Part shown: positions 34,405-44,220 of the stretch, piece after piece
Layout: each line of letters begins with the position of its first letter
Position numbering within the stretch: position 1 is the first letter of the stretch
Source: Chloracidobacterium sp.
Lineage (GTDB): Bacteria > Acidobacteriota > Blastocatellia > Pyrinomonadales > Pyrinomonadaceae
DNA: 64,000 nt
Reading direction: 5' to 3'
NCBI GenBank assembly: GCA_016716365.1
Contig: JADJWM010000017.1
Span: 868,001-932,000, forward strand
The notes under the pieces: generated by a model
Database searches by the model: none
Seen by the model: the letters and a program-made list of their open reading frames with translations, nothing else
Told to the model about the DNA's origin: nothing
Program-made: the position numbers and the translations under genes

Positions 34405-36684
34405 CTATCTGCCGCCGAGATTGGCCCTGTCTTCGGCGCCGACCGCCGCGGCCTCCGCCATTCCTTCCGGCTTCGGCTTCCCATCGAGGTCAAACTGCTC
34501 CAGCGGCGACAGCAAAAGGTTCTCCGGCTTCGGATTGCCATGAGCAAGCAGGTGAAATTGCGGCGTTTTGCTGGTCATCGTCGTCAACCGGTGCAGCTTG
34601 TGACCGATTCGCGGCGTAGCCCGGATCTTTTCACCCGGAGCCCCAAGACCCTCAACATTTTTTCGCAATGCGTCCACGGCAACTGCAACGTCGTGCTCCC
34701 CGACGGAATACTTTGCCTGCACCGGGTTCGATTCGTCCTTGAGCGCGGGATAACGCAGGCCTTCATAGGCGGCGACCGAATCCGCCAATTGTCTGAACAC
34801 GCCTGATGCCGACGACTCGATGCCGAGATCGGCACCCATTTCACGTGCGATCAAATTCGTGATCATCCAATCGGGTTTGGCCTGGTGCAGCGGATCGATG
34901 GCCTTGCGGACACGCTGGACGTTACCGGCATTGTTCGTAAAAGTGCCGTCAACCTCGGCGAATGAAGCGGCCGGCAGCACGACATCCGCGAAGGCGGTGG
35001 TTTCCGTTTCGAACAATTCCTGGACGACGACGAAATCCTTGTTCCGCAGCAGTTCCGGGTTCTGCAGGCTGCCCGCGATCAGCAGGGCTTTCGACCCCGC
35101 GATGGCGTTGGCCGCCGTATCGGCATCGGGCAGAATATCGATCGCTCCGACGGAATTGTTGTAAAGCGGCAGCGGATGAAGCAGCACGCGTCCGGAATCG
35201 GAGGCGATACGGCCGGCAGAGCCCGCGATGACCGCCTGGGCCTCGGGCGAAAGCTCATTGCCCGCCATTATCACAAGGTCACCTTGAGTACCTTCGATCA
35301 CCTTTTGAAAAGCATCCAGTTCCGAAGCGTCGACGCCTAGCTTCGCTGCCGCAGAACCGCCGTCGAGGCCGCCAAGGAAATAGAGCACGAAGGCGTCGTA
35401 GGAATTCGGCGCGATGTGAATGAACTGCGTCGCCGCCTGATGGGCAAGGTTTATTGGCGTATCGTTGACCACGACCAGGTTGGCGCCGCCGTTTCGAACG
35501 GCCTGCCGCATCTGTTTGGCCGTGTAGGTCTGTTCTTCTTCGGGCTCTCCGCCGATGAGGACGATAGTTTTTGCGTAACGGATCTCACGGTGCGTTGCAA
35601 GCGGCGCGCTCATGTTGGCGAAGAATGCGGACATGTCGCCGCGGTCGTCAACACCGATCGGGCCCTTGGCCGCGTTCTTTGCAAAACGGCCGAGCGTGAA
35701 CAGCGACTCGTTGGTCAGCCTCGGGCTTGCAATTACGCCGACCGACCCTTCATTCGCGGCAAACTTTTCGGCGATCAGCCCGATGGCGTGATCCCAAGTC
35801 GCCGGGATGAGCTTCCCGCCTTTCGCATAACGTACAAGCGGTGTCTTGACGCGGTCCTTGTGGTCTATGAACTCGTGGCCGAACCGGGCCTTTACGTCGA
35901 GAAACTCGCCGTTCAGGCCGTTGACATAGCGGTCGCGGGCGACGATCCGATGGACCTTGCCGCCGCGGGATCCGATCGAGATCTGCATCCCGTCGGAGCC
36001 GTAAACGTCGGTCGAGACGGTCTGGTCGAGTTCCCAGGGACGGGTCTCGTGGCGGTAAACGCCATCGAGTAGCGTGCCGGTCGGGCACACCTCGATACAG
36101 TTGCCGCACTGCGAGCAGTTCAGCCAGCCTCCGTAGGTGCCGATCACCGTGTTGACGCCGCGGTTGCCAGCCTCGATCGTGTCTTCGCCCATCCACTCGC
36201 TGCACACGCGGGTGCAGCGTTTGCAGAGGATGCAGCGCTGCGGGTCGTTGGCGACCATCGGAGAAAGGTATTTTTCGGGTGCACGGTTCTTCGGCTCCGG
36301 TGAAGCCTTCTTCGACATCTCCCCAGTCGAAAATGACCTCCTGAAGCTCGCATTCGCCGCCGCGGTCGCAGACGGGACAATCGAGCGGATGGTTCGCCAA
36401 GAGGAACTCGCCCATCGAACGCTGCGCCTTTTCGATCTCGCCACTGCGGGTCGTTACGGCCATCCCGTCGGTGCACTTGATCGTGCACGAGGTCTGCAGC
36501 TTCGGCATCTTGTCGATGCGGACGAGCAGCACATACGGCACGACGCCTGCGGTTCCAGGTCCTTGTAATAACAGAACGAAGGGATGCTCTCGCCCTGGTC
36601 GCGGCAGACATCGATCAAGACAGCGCCTTTCTCGGTCTCGACCTCCTCGCCGTTGATCGTTACTTTTATCAGTTCTGTTGGCAT
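34405..36684 (-). CDS. nuoG: NADH-quinone oxidoreductase subunit G, two compensating frameshifts
   Basis: The iron-sulfur subunit that carries electrons from NADH toward quinone (about 760 residues). [2Fe-2S] ferredoxin-like N-terminus (CYYKDLEPQASCRMC...LQTSC), HPLDCPVCDRGGECELQ ([4Fe-4S] with His), then CILCKRCTRVC and CSQCGNCIEVCPTG, followed by the molybdopterin-oxidoreductase-like domain. The frame shifts once near 36527 (between SCRMC and LVRIDK) and back near 36300-36325 (between WGDVEEGF and EPKNRAPEKY). Each side continues the same protein, so two opposite single-base errors are likely. Confidence 0.88.
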
Positions 36685-36790
36685 TTAAGCTGGAGCAATT
36701 TTAGTCTTCACTTTGCGGCCTTAGCTAGCTTTGCGTGAGTTCAGATCAGTTTCACGCAATGTTCGATGCGAACGCAAAGGAAGCGAAATA
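36685..36790. other. short spacer between THX gene and nuoG
   Basis: 106 bases with no open frame or hairpin; nothing recognisable. It separates the THX stop from the nuoG start on the same strand. Confidence 0.4.
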
Positions 36791-36913
36791 TTATTGTTTA
36801 TCTTTTCCCGTGTTTTCGGCGGCGCCAGTCTTCTTTTTCGACTTCTGTCGAGTTTTGCCAAAACTCCCGGCAAAGATCTTGCCCTTTCGAGTTCTTTTAT
36901 CGCCTTTTCCCAT
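36791..36913 (-). CDS. 30S ribosomal protein THX
   Basis: A 40-residue, highly basic protein opening MGKGDKRTRKGKIFAGSFGK, the signature of the small ribosomal subunit protein THX found in Thermus and other phyla. The C-terminal tail is Lys-rich, also as expected. GAAGGAGAAAT immediately precedes the ATG, an ideal ribosome-binding site. It lies between nuoG and nuoF on the same strand, an unusual place for a ribosomal gene, and is too short to be found by a 60-residue cutoff. Confidence 0.9.
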   Translation of the reverse strand: MGKGDKRTRKGKIFAGSFGKTRQKSKKKTGAAENTGKDKQ

Positions 36914-36982
36914 ATTTCTCCTTCTTGTATGGAAGGCTCTCCAGCCGGCCAACGCCGAAAGGTTCGAGAGCCAGCCGAACAG

Positions 36983-38290
36983 CTACATATTTGCCTCGAT
37001 GCCGTTACCGTTGGCTTTCTTGGTCAGCCACTTCTTGAAATCGTCGGGGAACTGCTTGATCGCGCTCTGTATAGGCCATGCGGCTGCATCGCCCAGCGGG
37101 CAGAAGCTCTTGCCCTCGATGTTGTCGCAGATGTCTAGCAGCAGCTGAGCATCTTCGGGGCGGCCTTCGCCGATGGATATGCGGTTGAAGATCTTCACCA
37201 GCCAGTCGGTCCCCTCGCGGCAGGGTGTACACCAACCGCAGGATTCGTGTTTGTAGAATTCGGTGAGGTTCTTGGTCGTTTCCATCACATCGACCGTCTC
37301 GTCCATCACCATCATTCCGCCGGTGCCGAGCATCGAGCCCGCCTCGACGAGGCCCTCGTAATCGAGCGTGACATTCTTGCCCAATATCTGCCCGGCGTTC
37401 ATGATGTAAACGCTCGATCCGCCGGGGATCACGGCCTTCAGCTTGTTGTCGCGAAGCATCCCGCCGCAGTCTTCCATGATGAACTTTTCCATATCGGCAT
37501 AGCCCATCGGAAGCTCGTAAACACCCGGTTTTTTCACGTGGCCGCTGATCGACCACAGCTTTGTTCCGCCGGATTTTTCCGTGCCCAGATCGCGCCAGGC
37601 GATGCCGCCCATTTCGAGGATCTGCGGGATCGAGGTCAGAGTTTCGACATTGTTTACGACGGTCGGGCAAGCATAGAGCCCTTCGACGGCGGGGAACGGC
37701 GGTTTCATTCGCGGATGGCCGCGGAAGCCTTCGAGGCTGGACAATAATGCGGTCTCTTCGCCGCAGATGTACGCACCCGCACCGGTGTGCGTGTGGATGT
37801 CCATATCGAAGCCGGAGCCGAAGATGTTCTTGCCCAAGATCCCGGCTTCGCGGGCCTCTCCCAGCGCCCGGTCCATGATATGGATCAGGTAGTTGTACTC
37901 GCCGCGGAAATAGATATAGCCGGTGCTCGCCTTTAGGGCCCATCCGGCGATGATCATCCCCTCGATCAGCGCATGCGGGTCATATTCGAGCAGGTATCGG
38001 TCTTTGAAAGAGCCCGGTTCAGATTCATCCGCGTTGCAGACGATGTATTTGGGTTTCGGGCTGTCTTTGGGTACGAAAGACCACTTCATCCCGGTCGGGA
38101 ATCCAGCACCGCCGCGTCCGCGAAGAGCGGAATCCTTTACCTGCTGAATGATCTCGTCCGGCGACATCGCGAACGCTTTTTTAAGCTGCACGTACCCGCC
38201 GGTGTCCTGGTACACCTTCAGCGTGTGCCCGTCCTGAATGGTGACGCGCCTTAGCGACAAGGGTTCGCAGCCTATTGCTTTGATTTCCAT
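36983..38290 (-). CDS. nuoF: NADH-quinone oxidoreductase subunit F
   Basis: The NADH- and FMN-binding subunit (435 aa) that also carries a [4Fe-4S] cluster. Motifs: GRGGAGFPTGMKW (NADH), NADESEPGSFKDR (FMN), GAYICGEETALLSSLEG, and the cluster ligands in HESCGWCTPCREGTDW. The ATG at 38290 (MEIKAIGCEPL) is chosen because the longer frame runs into the SnoaL-like gene. The stop lies 69 bases from the THX start. Confidence 0.96.
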   Translation of the reverse strand: MEIKAIGCEPLSLRRVTIQDGHTLKVYQDTGGYVQLKKAFAMSPDEIIQQVKDSALRGRGGAGFPTGMKWSFVPKDSPKPKYIVCNADESEPGSFKDRYLLEYDPHALIEGMIIAGWALKASTGYIYFRGEYNYLIHIMDRALGEAREAGILGKNIFGSGFDMDIHTHTGAGAYICGEETALLSSLEGFRGHPRMKPPFPAVEGLYACPTVVNNVETLTSIPQILEMGGIAWRDLGTEKSGGTKLWSISGHVKKPGVYELPMGYADMEKFIMEDCGGMLRDNKLKAVIPGGSSVYIMNAGQILGKNVTLDYEGLVEAGSMLGTGGMMVMDETVDVMETTKNLTEFYKHESCGWCTPCREGTDWLVKIFNRISIGEGRPEDAQLLLDICDNIEGKSFCPLGDAAAWPIQSAIKQFPDDFKKWLTKKANGNGIEANM

Positions 38291-38295
38291 TGCTG

Positions 38296-38682
38296 TTACA
38301 CCAAACTTTCTGCCACAACCGCCGTATCGGTATATTGCTGAAACCGGATCGCCTTTCCGTCCCTGAGTGTCCACGCGTGTGCATAAGGGACTGAGATCGA
38401 TTTACCGGTCGCAAGATATTTCCCGGTATAGGTGCCGAGAGCGACCACCTCATCGCCGCCGTCTACGATCTTCGACGGCTCCGCGGACCAGTTTTCCCAC
38501 TCAGTGCCAAGCTTCATGAAAACGTTCTCAAGAACGGACTGAGGGCCGATGAACGTTCCGCCATATGGAAATCCTTCCGCCTCGGTCCACTCTATGTGCT
38601 CGTCAAGCGCGCCAAGGACCGCCGGAACATCCCCTCTACCGAAGGCCTCATAGAGCCCGCGAATTATATCGCCGTTAGTCAT
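38296..38682 (-). CDS. SnoaL-like (NTF2-fold) protein between nuoE and nuoF
   Basis: A 128-residue protein of the NTF2-like superfamily (SnoaL-like). The N-terminal helix IIRGLYEAFGRGDVPAVLGALDEHIEW and the strand order GKSISVPYAHAWTLRDGKAIRFQQYTDT are diagnostic. Members act as small hydrolases, isomerases or binding proteins; no complex I role is known. It has 3- and 5-base gaps to nuoE and nuoF, so it is co-translated with them. Confidence 0.85.
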   Translation of the reverse strand: MTNGDIIRGLYEAFGRGDVPAVLGALDEHIEWTEAEGFPYGGTFIGPQSVLENVFMKLGTEWENWSAEPSKIVDGGDEVVALGTYTGKYLATGKSISVPYAHAWTLRDGKAIRFQQYTDTAVVAESLV

Positions 38683-38685
38683 AAC

Positions 38686-39216
38686 TTAATCGCACTTTTC
38701 GAGGATCTTATCCACCTTCTCAACCGTCAGGTCCTCGTGAAAATCGTATCCGATCTGCATCATAGGGGCGGTGCCGCAGCTGCCGAGACATTCGACCAGC
38801 GAGACAGTGAACTTGCCGTCTTCGGTCGTTTCGCCCGGGTGAATGCCGAGTTTCGAGCAGATATGCTCGGTGATCTCCGGCTCGCCCATGATCTTGCACG
38901 AGAGCGTCTTGCAGATCTGGATATGATGGCGGCCGACCGGGCGGAGATTGAACATCGAATAGAACGTCGCCGTCTCCCAAATGTCGGTCACTTCCAGATC
39001 TAGAAACTTCGCCAGAAAATTCACGCCGGCATTGTCCACCCACCCGCGCTCGCGCTGGATGATCAGCATCAGGATCGGGATCAGGGCCGACCGCTTCCGC
39101 TCCGGCGGGTATTTCGCCAAATGCGAACGCATTTCCAAAATGACATGATCGGCAAATTCCGCGGTCTCGCCGGTTACTTTTACTTTATCTGTGTAGTCTG
39201 TTGCGACGTTTCCCAT
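38686..39216 (-). CDS. nuoE: NADH-quinone oxidoreductase subunit E
   Basis: The [2Fe-2S] subunit of the NADH-dehydrogenase module (176 aa). Cluster ligands lie in CKTLSCKIMGEPE (Cys pair) and LVECLGSCGTAPMMQIG. The N-terminal helical domain (LIPILMLIQRERGWVDNAGV) is complete. ATG 39216 is used; a TTG one codon upstream is in frame. Confidence 0.95.
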   Translation of the reverse strand: MGNVATDYTDKVKVTGETAEFADHVILEMRSHLAKYPPERKRSALIPILMLIIQRERGWVDNAGVNFLAKFLDLEVTDIWETATFYSMFNLRPVGRHHIQICKTLSCKIMGEPEITEHICSKLGIHPGETTEDGKFTVSLVECLGSCGTAPMMQIGYDFHEDLTVEKVDKILEKCD

Positions 39217-39273
39217 CAATTAGTTTTAGTTTGCTTTCGGAAATCAAGCGCAAACAAAGGATTGCATCTTTCC

Positions 39274-39969
39274 CTATGGCTTATATTTGTACGCAATCGT
39301 TGTTGCATACTCGACTGGCTGTCCGTTGCGTACGGGACGTTCAAATGTCGATTTGACCGCCGCTTGCTCCATCGCCGCGAAGGATTGGAATTCACGGTCC
39401 CCCTGGATCAATCGCGCAGAAATTACTTTACCCTCTTCGCTCAAGATCACGCCGACTATAAGCGTTTTCGGTTGTTTTTCAGCATTTCGGACGTTAGAGA
39501 GAATGATCGGTTGCTTCAAATCTAACGCCTTAGGATCTGAGTCAACTTTGGCCTGCGTGTCGTATTTACCAAGTTTTATCTGAATCGTCTTTGTAGATTC
39601 GCCCCCGCACTTGAGATCCTCTTTGTGCAACGCTTCAATGTTTTCGCCCTTCCCGACGGTTATGGCGAGTCGTCCCTCCCGAACGTCGTTGAATCGGACC
39701 GGTGAGTAAGACGGATAACGGATCAAATTCTCATCAATATTCACCAACCTTACATAGGGATCCCCTAGTGGTTCTTTCTCAACCTCAACTTTACGATTTT
39801 CAACATCCAATAATTCAATTATCAATGAACACGATCTAACGTCGTCAAGTCTTACGGCTAAAGGGCGGTCAGTTGTATTATTCTCACTTGAATCGCTTCG
39901 AACAAAGTTACAACTCAAGGAAACTTTCAATAAGCATAGGACAATAATAGTGCAATTTGTTCGGTTCAC
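39274..39969 (-). CDS. secreted TonB C-terminal-like protein inside the nuo operon
   Basis: A 231-residue protein with an N-terminal signal-like segment (CTIIVLCLLKVSLSCNF, possibly a lipoprotein though the lipobox is poor). Its C-terminal 60 residues match a TonB-C-like pattern: VGVILSEEGKVISARLIQGD, then ALKSTF-like AAVKSTFERPVRNGQPVEYATTIAYKYKP. It starts with GTG overlapping the nuoD stop by one base (TAGTG), so it is coupled to nuoD. GC content is clearly lower than in the neighbouring nuo genes, which points to insertion of foreign origin. Role unknown. Confidence 0.7.
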   Translation of the reverse strand: MNRTNCTIIVLCLLKVSLSCNFVRSDSSENNTTDRPLAVRLDDVRSCSLIIELLDVENRKVEVEKEPLGDPYVRLVNIDENLIRYPSYSPVRFNDVREGRLAITVGKGENIEALHKEDLKCGGESTKTIQIKLGKYDTQAKVDSDPKALDLKQPIILSNVRNAEKQPKTLIVGVILSEEGKVISARLIQGDREFQSFAAMEQAAVKSTFERPVRNGQPVEYATTIAYKYKP

Positions 39970-41189
39970 TACCGGTCGATCTCCCCCAGCACGATATCCA
40001 AACTCCCAATGACCGCCACGACGTCGGCGATCATCTCGCCTTCGCTCATAACGGGCAGGGCCGAGAGATTGACGAACGATGGCCCGCGGAAGTGGACGCG
40101 TTCGGGTTTCGGGCCGCCGTTGGACTTCATATAAACGCCGAGTTCGCCCTTCGAAGCCTCGATCGGCATATAGACCTCGCCCGGCGGGACATTGAATCCT
40201 TCGGCGACGATCAGGAAGTGGTGGATCAGCGAATCCATGTGCTTCCGCATGTCGTCGCGGTCCGGCAGAACGACCTTCGGAGCGTCGGCCTTGACCGGCC
40301 CGGGCTTCAGTCTTTCGAGGGCCTGGCGAACTATCTTGTACGATTCGCGAAGCTCACGCATCCTGACAAGGAATCGCGACCAGACGTCGCCGTCCGTCTC
40401 GGTCGGGATGTCGAAATCATAGGTCTCGTAACCTGTGTACGGGTTATGCCGACGGAGGTCGAGTTCCACGCCGCTGCCACGCAGGCATGGCCCGGTCAGG
40501 CCCCAATCGATCGCGTCTTCCTTGTCAATGACGCCGATACCCATCGTCCGGCTCTGCCAGATCGTATTGCCCGTTATTAAAGTGTCAAAAGTATTTAGCG
40601 CGTCCGGGAAATTATCTAAAAATTGCCTTACCCGATTTTCGAAACCTGCCGGAAGGTCCATCATCAATCCGCCGATCCTGAAATAGCTCGGCGTCATCCT
40701 GCCGCCGGACGCCGATTCGATGATGTTGAGTATCTTTTCCCGCTCCTTGAATGCGAACCAGAACGGCGTCATCGCACCCATATCCAGGCACGACGTTCCG
40801 AACCATACCATGTGCGACGCGATCCGCTGCAGCTCGCACATCAGGACGCGAATTACCTGGGCCCGTTCGGGTATTTCGATCTGAAGGAGCTTTTCCGCGG
40901 CCATCACATAGGCGAGGTTGTTGCCGAGCGGATTCAGGTAATCCATCCGGTCGGTGATAACGATGCCTTGCTGGTATTTCTTGTATTCAAAGAGCTTCTC
41001 CATCCCGGTGTGGAGATAGCCGATGTCGGGAATGGCCTTTATGACCAACTCGCCGTCAAGCCGAAGGTCAAGACGCAGTACGCCGTGAGTCGAGGGATGC
41101 TGCGGGCCCATCGAGAGGGTCATCTCCGACTCGAGCGGCTTATCCATCACATCGAAACCGGCCGGTATATTTTCGACTGCGGTGCTCAT
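39969..41189 (-). CDS. nuoD: NADH-quinone oxidoreductase subunit D
   Basis: The 49-kDa quinone-site subunit (406 aa). Motifs: MGPQHPSTHGVLRLDLRLDGE, the early IGYLHTGMEKL and the later GPCLRGSGVELDLRRHNPYTGYE. Usual length. It precedes the TonB-C-like insertion and follows nuoC by 60 bases. Confidence 0.96.
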   Translation of the reverse strand: MSTAVENIPAGFDVMDKPLESEMTLSMGPQHPSTHGVLRLDLRLDGELVIKAIPDIGYLHTGMEKLFEYKKYQQGIVITDRMDYLNPLGNNLAYVMAAEKLLQIEIPERAQVIRVLMCELQRIASHMVWFGTSCLDMGAMTPFWFAFKEREKILNIIESASGGRMTPSYFRIGGLMMDLPAGFENRVRQFLDNFPDALNTFDTLITGNTIWQSRTMGIGVIDKEDAIDWGLTGPCLRGSGVELDLRRHNPYTGYETYDFDIPTETDGDVWSRFLVRMRELRESYKIVRQALERLKPGPVKADAPKVVLPDRDDMRKHMDSLIHHFLIVAEGFNVPPGEVYMPIEASKGELGVYMKSNGGPKPERVHFRGPSFVNLSALPVMSEGEMIADVVAVIGSLDIVLGEIDR

Positions 41190-41249
41190 AGGTCGTTTGG
41201 AGTATTCGCTTTAGCGGGCGGAGGCCGCCTAAAGGCGGTACTCCGAACT

Positions 41250-41730
41250 CTAATTCATGCTGTACGGCTCGTAACCGCGCAGCGGGTAATCCTTTCTTAA
41301 CGCGTGACCGTCGAAATCGCTCGGCAGCAAGATCCTTCTAAGATCCGGATGGCCTTCGAAAACAACGCCAAGCAGGTCATAGGTCTCGCGTTCGTGCCAA
41401 TTTGCGGTCTTCCAGACATCGGAAACGCTCGGGATCCGCGGATCGTCCTCGGAAACGAGGGCCTTCAGCCTGATGCGTTTGTAATGGCTCGTTGAAAAGA
41501 GGTGGTAGTTAACCTCAAATCGAGGGTCTTCTTCCGGCCCGCGGTCCGCCCCGCAAAGGTCAGCAAGAAGGTCGAATCCGTGCCCGGCCCGCAGGAAAGT
41601 GCAGATCTCAACAATGGCCCCGGCCGGGACCGGTCACGGTTACCTCATCCAGGGAATCGGTGACCGAGTGTACCCATTCGGGATCGTGATCGCGGAGCGC
41701 ATCGACAAATTTTCCAAGACCTTCGCTCAT
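41250..41730 (-). CDS. nuoC: NADH-quinone oxidoreductase subunit C, frameshifted
   Basis: The 30-kDa subunit (about 160 residues) that scaffolds the Q-module. N-terminus MSEGLGKFVDALRDHDPEW and C-terminus ETYDLLGVVFEGHPDLRRILLPSDFDGHALRKDYPLRGYE are both present but in different frames. One extra G on the minus strand at about 41629-41632 breaks the frame; removing it gives TVTVPAGAIVEIC. The frame then runs to the TAG at 41250-41252. Confidence 0.88.
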
Positions 41731-41796
41731 ACTAAAACACGCAGGATCAAGGATTTCTACACCGAAACCCGTGCAGAAAACAAACCTGACCAAATT

Positions 41797-42449
41797 CTAC
41801 TTCGAACTCAGGACGAACGCCGTTTTTCGTGACGCGACGGGATCGAATATGGCCGCGACACCTCTTTCCGGGCCACTTCGGCCTCGGTTTCCTTTCAGTG
41901 AAGTGCCCTCGGTCACGGGCAGGGTTCCAGGCGATACGACACTCGCTTCCTTCTCGAAGGCATCACTTCGCTCCTTCACGGATTCGTTCATTATCTTTTC
42001 CTGGAGCATCGTTATCGCATGGACCAGCATTTCGGGCCGCGGCGGGCAGCCCGGAACGTAAACATCCACCGGAACGACCTTGTCGACACCCTGGACGATC
42101 GCGTAATTATCAAAAACCCCGCCGGAGGTCGCACATGCACCCATCGAGATAACCCACTTTGGCTCAGGCATTTGGTCGTAAATTCGGCGGAGAACCGGGG
42201 CCATCTTTCTGGACACGCGGCCGGAAACGATCATCACGTCGGCCTGCCTGGGCGATGCACGGAAAGTCTCGGCCCCGAACCTCGAAAGGTCGTTGCGGGC
42301 CGAAACGGTATTCATCATCTCGATAGCGCAGCACGCCAGCCCGAACGTCGCCGGCCACAAGCTGGATTTGCGGGCCCAATTGACCACCGCGTCCAGCTTG
42401 ACCGTGACCACGTCCGGCAGGACTCAAATATCTTGTTCTCGAGACCCAT
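41797..42449 (-). CDS. nuoB: NADH-quinone oxidoreductase subunit B, frameshifted near N-terminus
   Basis: The [4Fe-4S]-cluster N2 subunit (about 217 residues). Ligand motifs GLACCAIEMM, GTCATSG-like GACATSGGVF and VPGCPPRPE are present. The start MGLENKIFESC at 42449 is separated from DVVTVKLDAVVNWARKSSLWP by a one-base loss near 42414-42418 (CTGCCGG for CTGCCCGG). A C-terminal tail of about 50 residues beyond the family core is acidic/basic and unconserved. Confidence 0.9.
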
Positions 42450-42455
42450 ATGACC

Positions 42456-42992
42456 CTATTTTCGAGACGCAACCGAAAGGCCGGCTACCAAATGCACATC
42501 AGGCCGCTTCTTTCCGCCCGTCCGGCCGAGAGCCTCACGTTCGCGTTTCCGCTTAAGGGCGGCCTGGGCCCGTGCCGAAGCACGTGCCTGGAGGCTCCAA
42601 TCGAACGCTCCCTTCTTCCAATCGTAAACAAGGCCTACGACCACCGTAAGCAGGAAAACGAGGATCCCGACGAACGCGACTGTTCCATAAAGGATACCCG
42701 TCTGTTTCTCGATCGCCAGGAGGTTCTTGAAGGCGACGGCGAACGGGACCATGAACAATATTTCGAGGTCGAAAAGAAGAAAGGTGACGGCGACGACGTA
42801 GAATTTTATCGAGTAACGGTCCCGAGCTCCGCCGACCGGGTCCTTGCCGCACTCGTAAGGCATCAGCTTGGTCGCTGTCCGTTTTGCGCGGGCCGATCAG
42901 CCGCGTCACCAGCAACTGGCTGACGGCAAAGCCGATAGCGACCAAAACATTATGCCGATCGGGGCATAATCCATCAGGCTGAACTGAGACAT
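42456..42992 (-). CDS. nuoA: NADH-quinone oxidoreductase subunit A, two frameshifts
   Basis: The first membrane subunit (about 178 residues, three helices). The conserved acidic loop PYECGKDP and the helices FYVVAVTFLLFDLEILFMVPFA and LVFLLTVVVGLVYDW are intact. The first 50 residues need two frame corrections: near 42942-42947 and near 42863-42873. The start at 42992 (MSQFSLMDYAPIGIMF) fits the family. It is the first gene of the operon. Confidence 0.87.
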
Positions 42993-43297
42993 CAAATCCT
43001 CTCGAAAGCCGGGAAATTCTATGCCGAAACTGAGCAAAAAAGGCCCGTTTGAAGCCCGAAAAATCGTGATTATTGCAGCAAACTCAATCGTAAGTTAAGC
43101 GATACAAGGTGTCAAGGCAGTCATCGAACCCTCTGAAGCGATTTTTGGGCGAAACTTCACGATCCGGAGCCCTCCGGGGCCGGCCGCTTCGGGAATAATT
43201 CATTGACCTAAACGTCTCTATATGCTAGCTTTATTAATGGCAGCCGATGGCTGTCTTGCCTCGAACTCTCGCCGCTCCTCTGCCCTTAAGTCTGCGA
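42993..43297. promoter_or_regulatory. divergent spacer upstream of nuoA
   Basis: 305 bases between nuoA (minus) and the broken conserved orphan (plus). It must hold the complex I promoter and possibly one for the other side, but no clear -35/-10 pair or operator was identified. No coding frame. Confidence 0.4.
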
Positions 43298-44165
43298 TGC
43301 AGGATTTAATACCGATATCGAACACGACGGCGTGATCTATCACGTCCAGACCGAGGACAAAAGGACTGTCCAAGCCGGTCATCGTCTCGCTCGTTTACAA
43401 TCGGGGGCACGATACTCGCGAGCAAGTGCGTTCGCCTTGCGACGACCTGTTAAAGGCGAATTTCAGCGAGCTATACTTGCGGAGCAGTTGAGCAAGCAGC
43501 ATAAGCTCATTTGTGCGGCGATCCGCGGGCCGGATCGAGGACCTGAAAAAAGCTCGGCCAGAAAGATAAAAATTCGGTCCAGACACCGGTCCCCGCACCG
43601 GCACCGGCGGCTCCGGAAACCCGAGTGCCGAAAGGTCGACCCGACACGCTTCGCCCAAACCGCCGGGAGATTCGACCGAGGAATTCAAGGTTGCCGACCA
43701 ACCGATACCAAAGCCCGATTTCGGCTCGGATGAGGTTTTTGACGAACAGGGCCTGATCGATGAACCGATAATCGAGGCGGTCGCGATAATCGAGGATGAA
43801 CACCTGCTGCCTGCAGATGCGGTCGAAGTGATCGACGCTCCGGATATCGCGTTCGGCCCGACCACAACAAGTTGAGCATCGAGATCCTGGGCGACGTTAA
43901 ATTCAAGGGCGGCGAACGAAGCACGGTCGGATTTATGGTCAGCCGGGGCACGTCGCGAAAGGTCGTTCCCGCCGCCGAGATCATGGTGAAGGTCCTCGGC
44001 TCCAGCTTCCGCCCGGTCATCTTCCACGCTCTCACCGATATGAACGGCGTCGCGACCGTTAGCCTGCAGCTTCCGAGCTTCACGACCGGGCGGGCCGCAT
44101 TCCTTGTCAGGGCCATCAGCGAAGGCGAAGAGGTCAAACTCCGACGGTCGATAGCCCACAGTTAG
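43298..44165 (+). pseudogene. conserved protein of unknown function, several frameshifts
   Basis: Reconstructed across at least five single-base shifts as a protein of about 290 residues. Recognisable blocks in order: DAGFNTDIEHDGVIYHVQTED (43298 on), KPVIVSLVYNRG, TILASK, DDLLKANFSE, EQLSKQHKLICAAIR, a Pro/Ala linker, DSTEEFKVADQPIPKP and an acidic stretch ending FGPTTTS, then from about 43872 an intact 97-residue Ig-like end (EILGDVKFKGGERSTVGF...). A similar GFNTDIEHDGVIYHVQTED protein is, to my recollection, conserved in Acidobacteriota; function unknown. Errors in the sequence are more likely than true decay. Confidence 0.65.
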
Positions 44166-44220
44166 TTTTCCTGAATTTCAATTTCGCCTGCCCGCTGTCC
44201 GAAAATAGGAAGCAGCGGTT

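Noticed and set aside
44166..44220. Possible TPP riboswitch ahead of thiS.
   Set aside because: Only 55 bases, and the CUGAGA core is not present.
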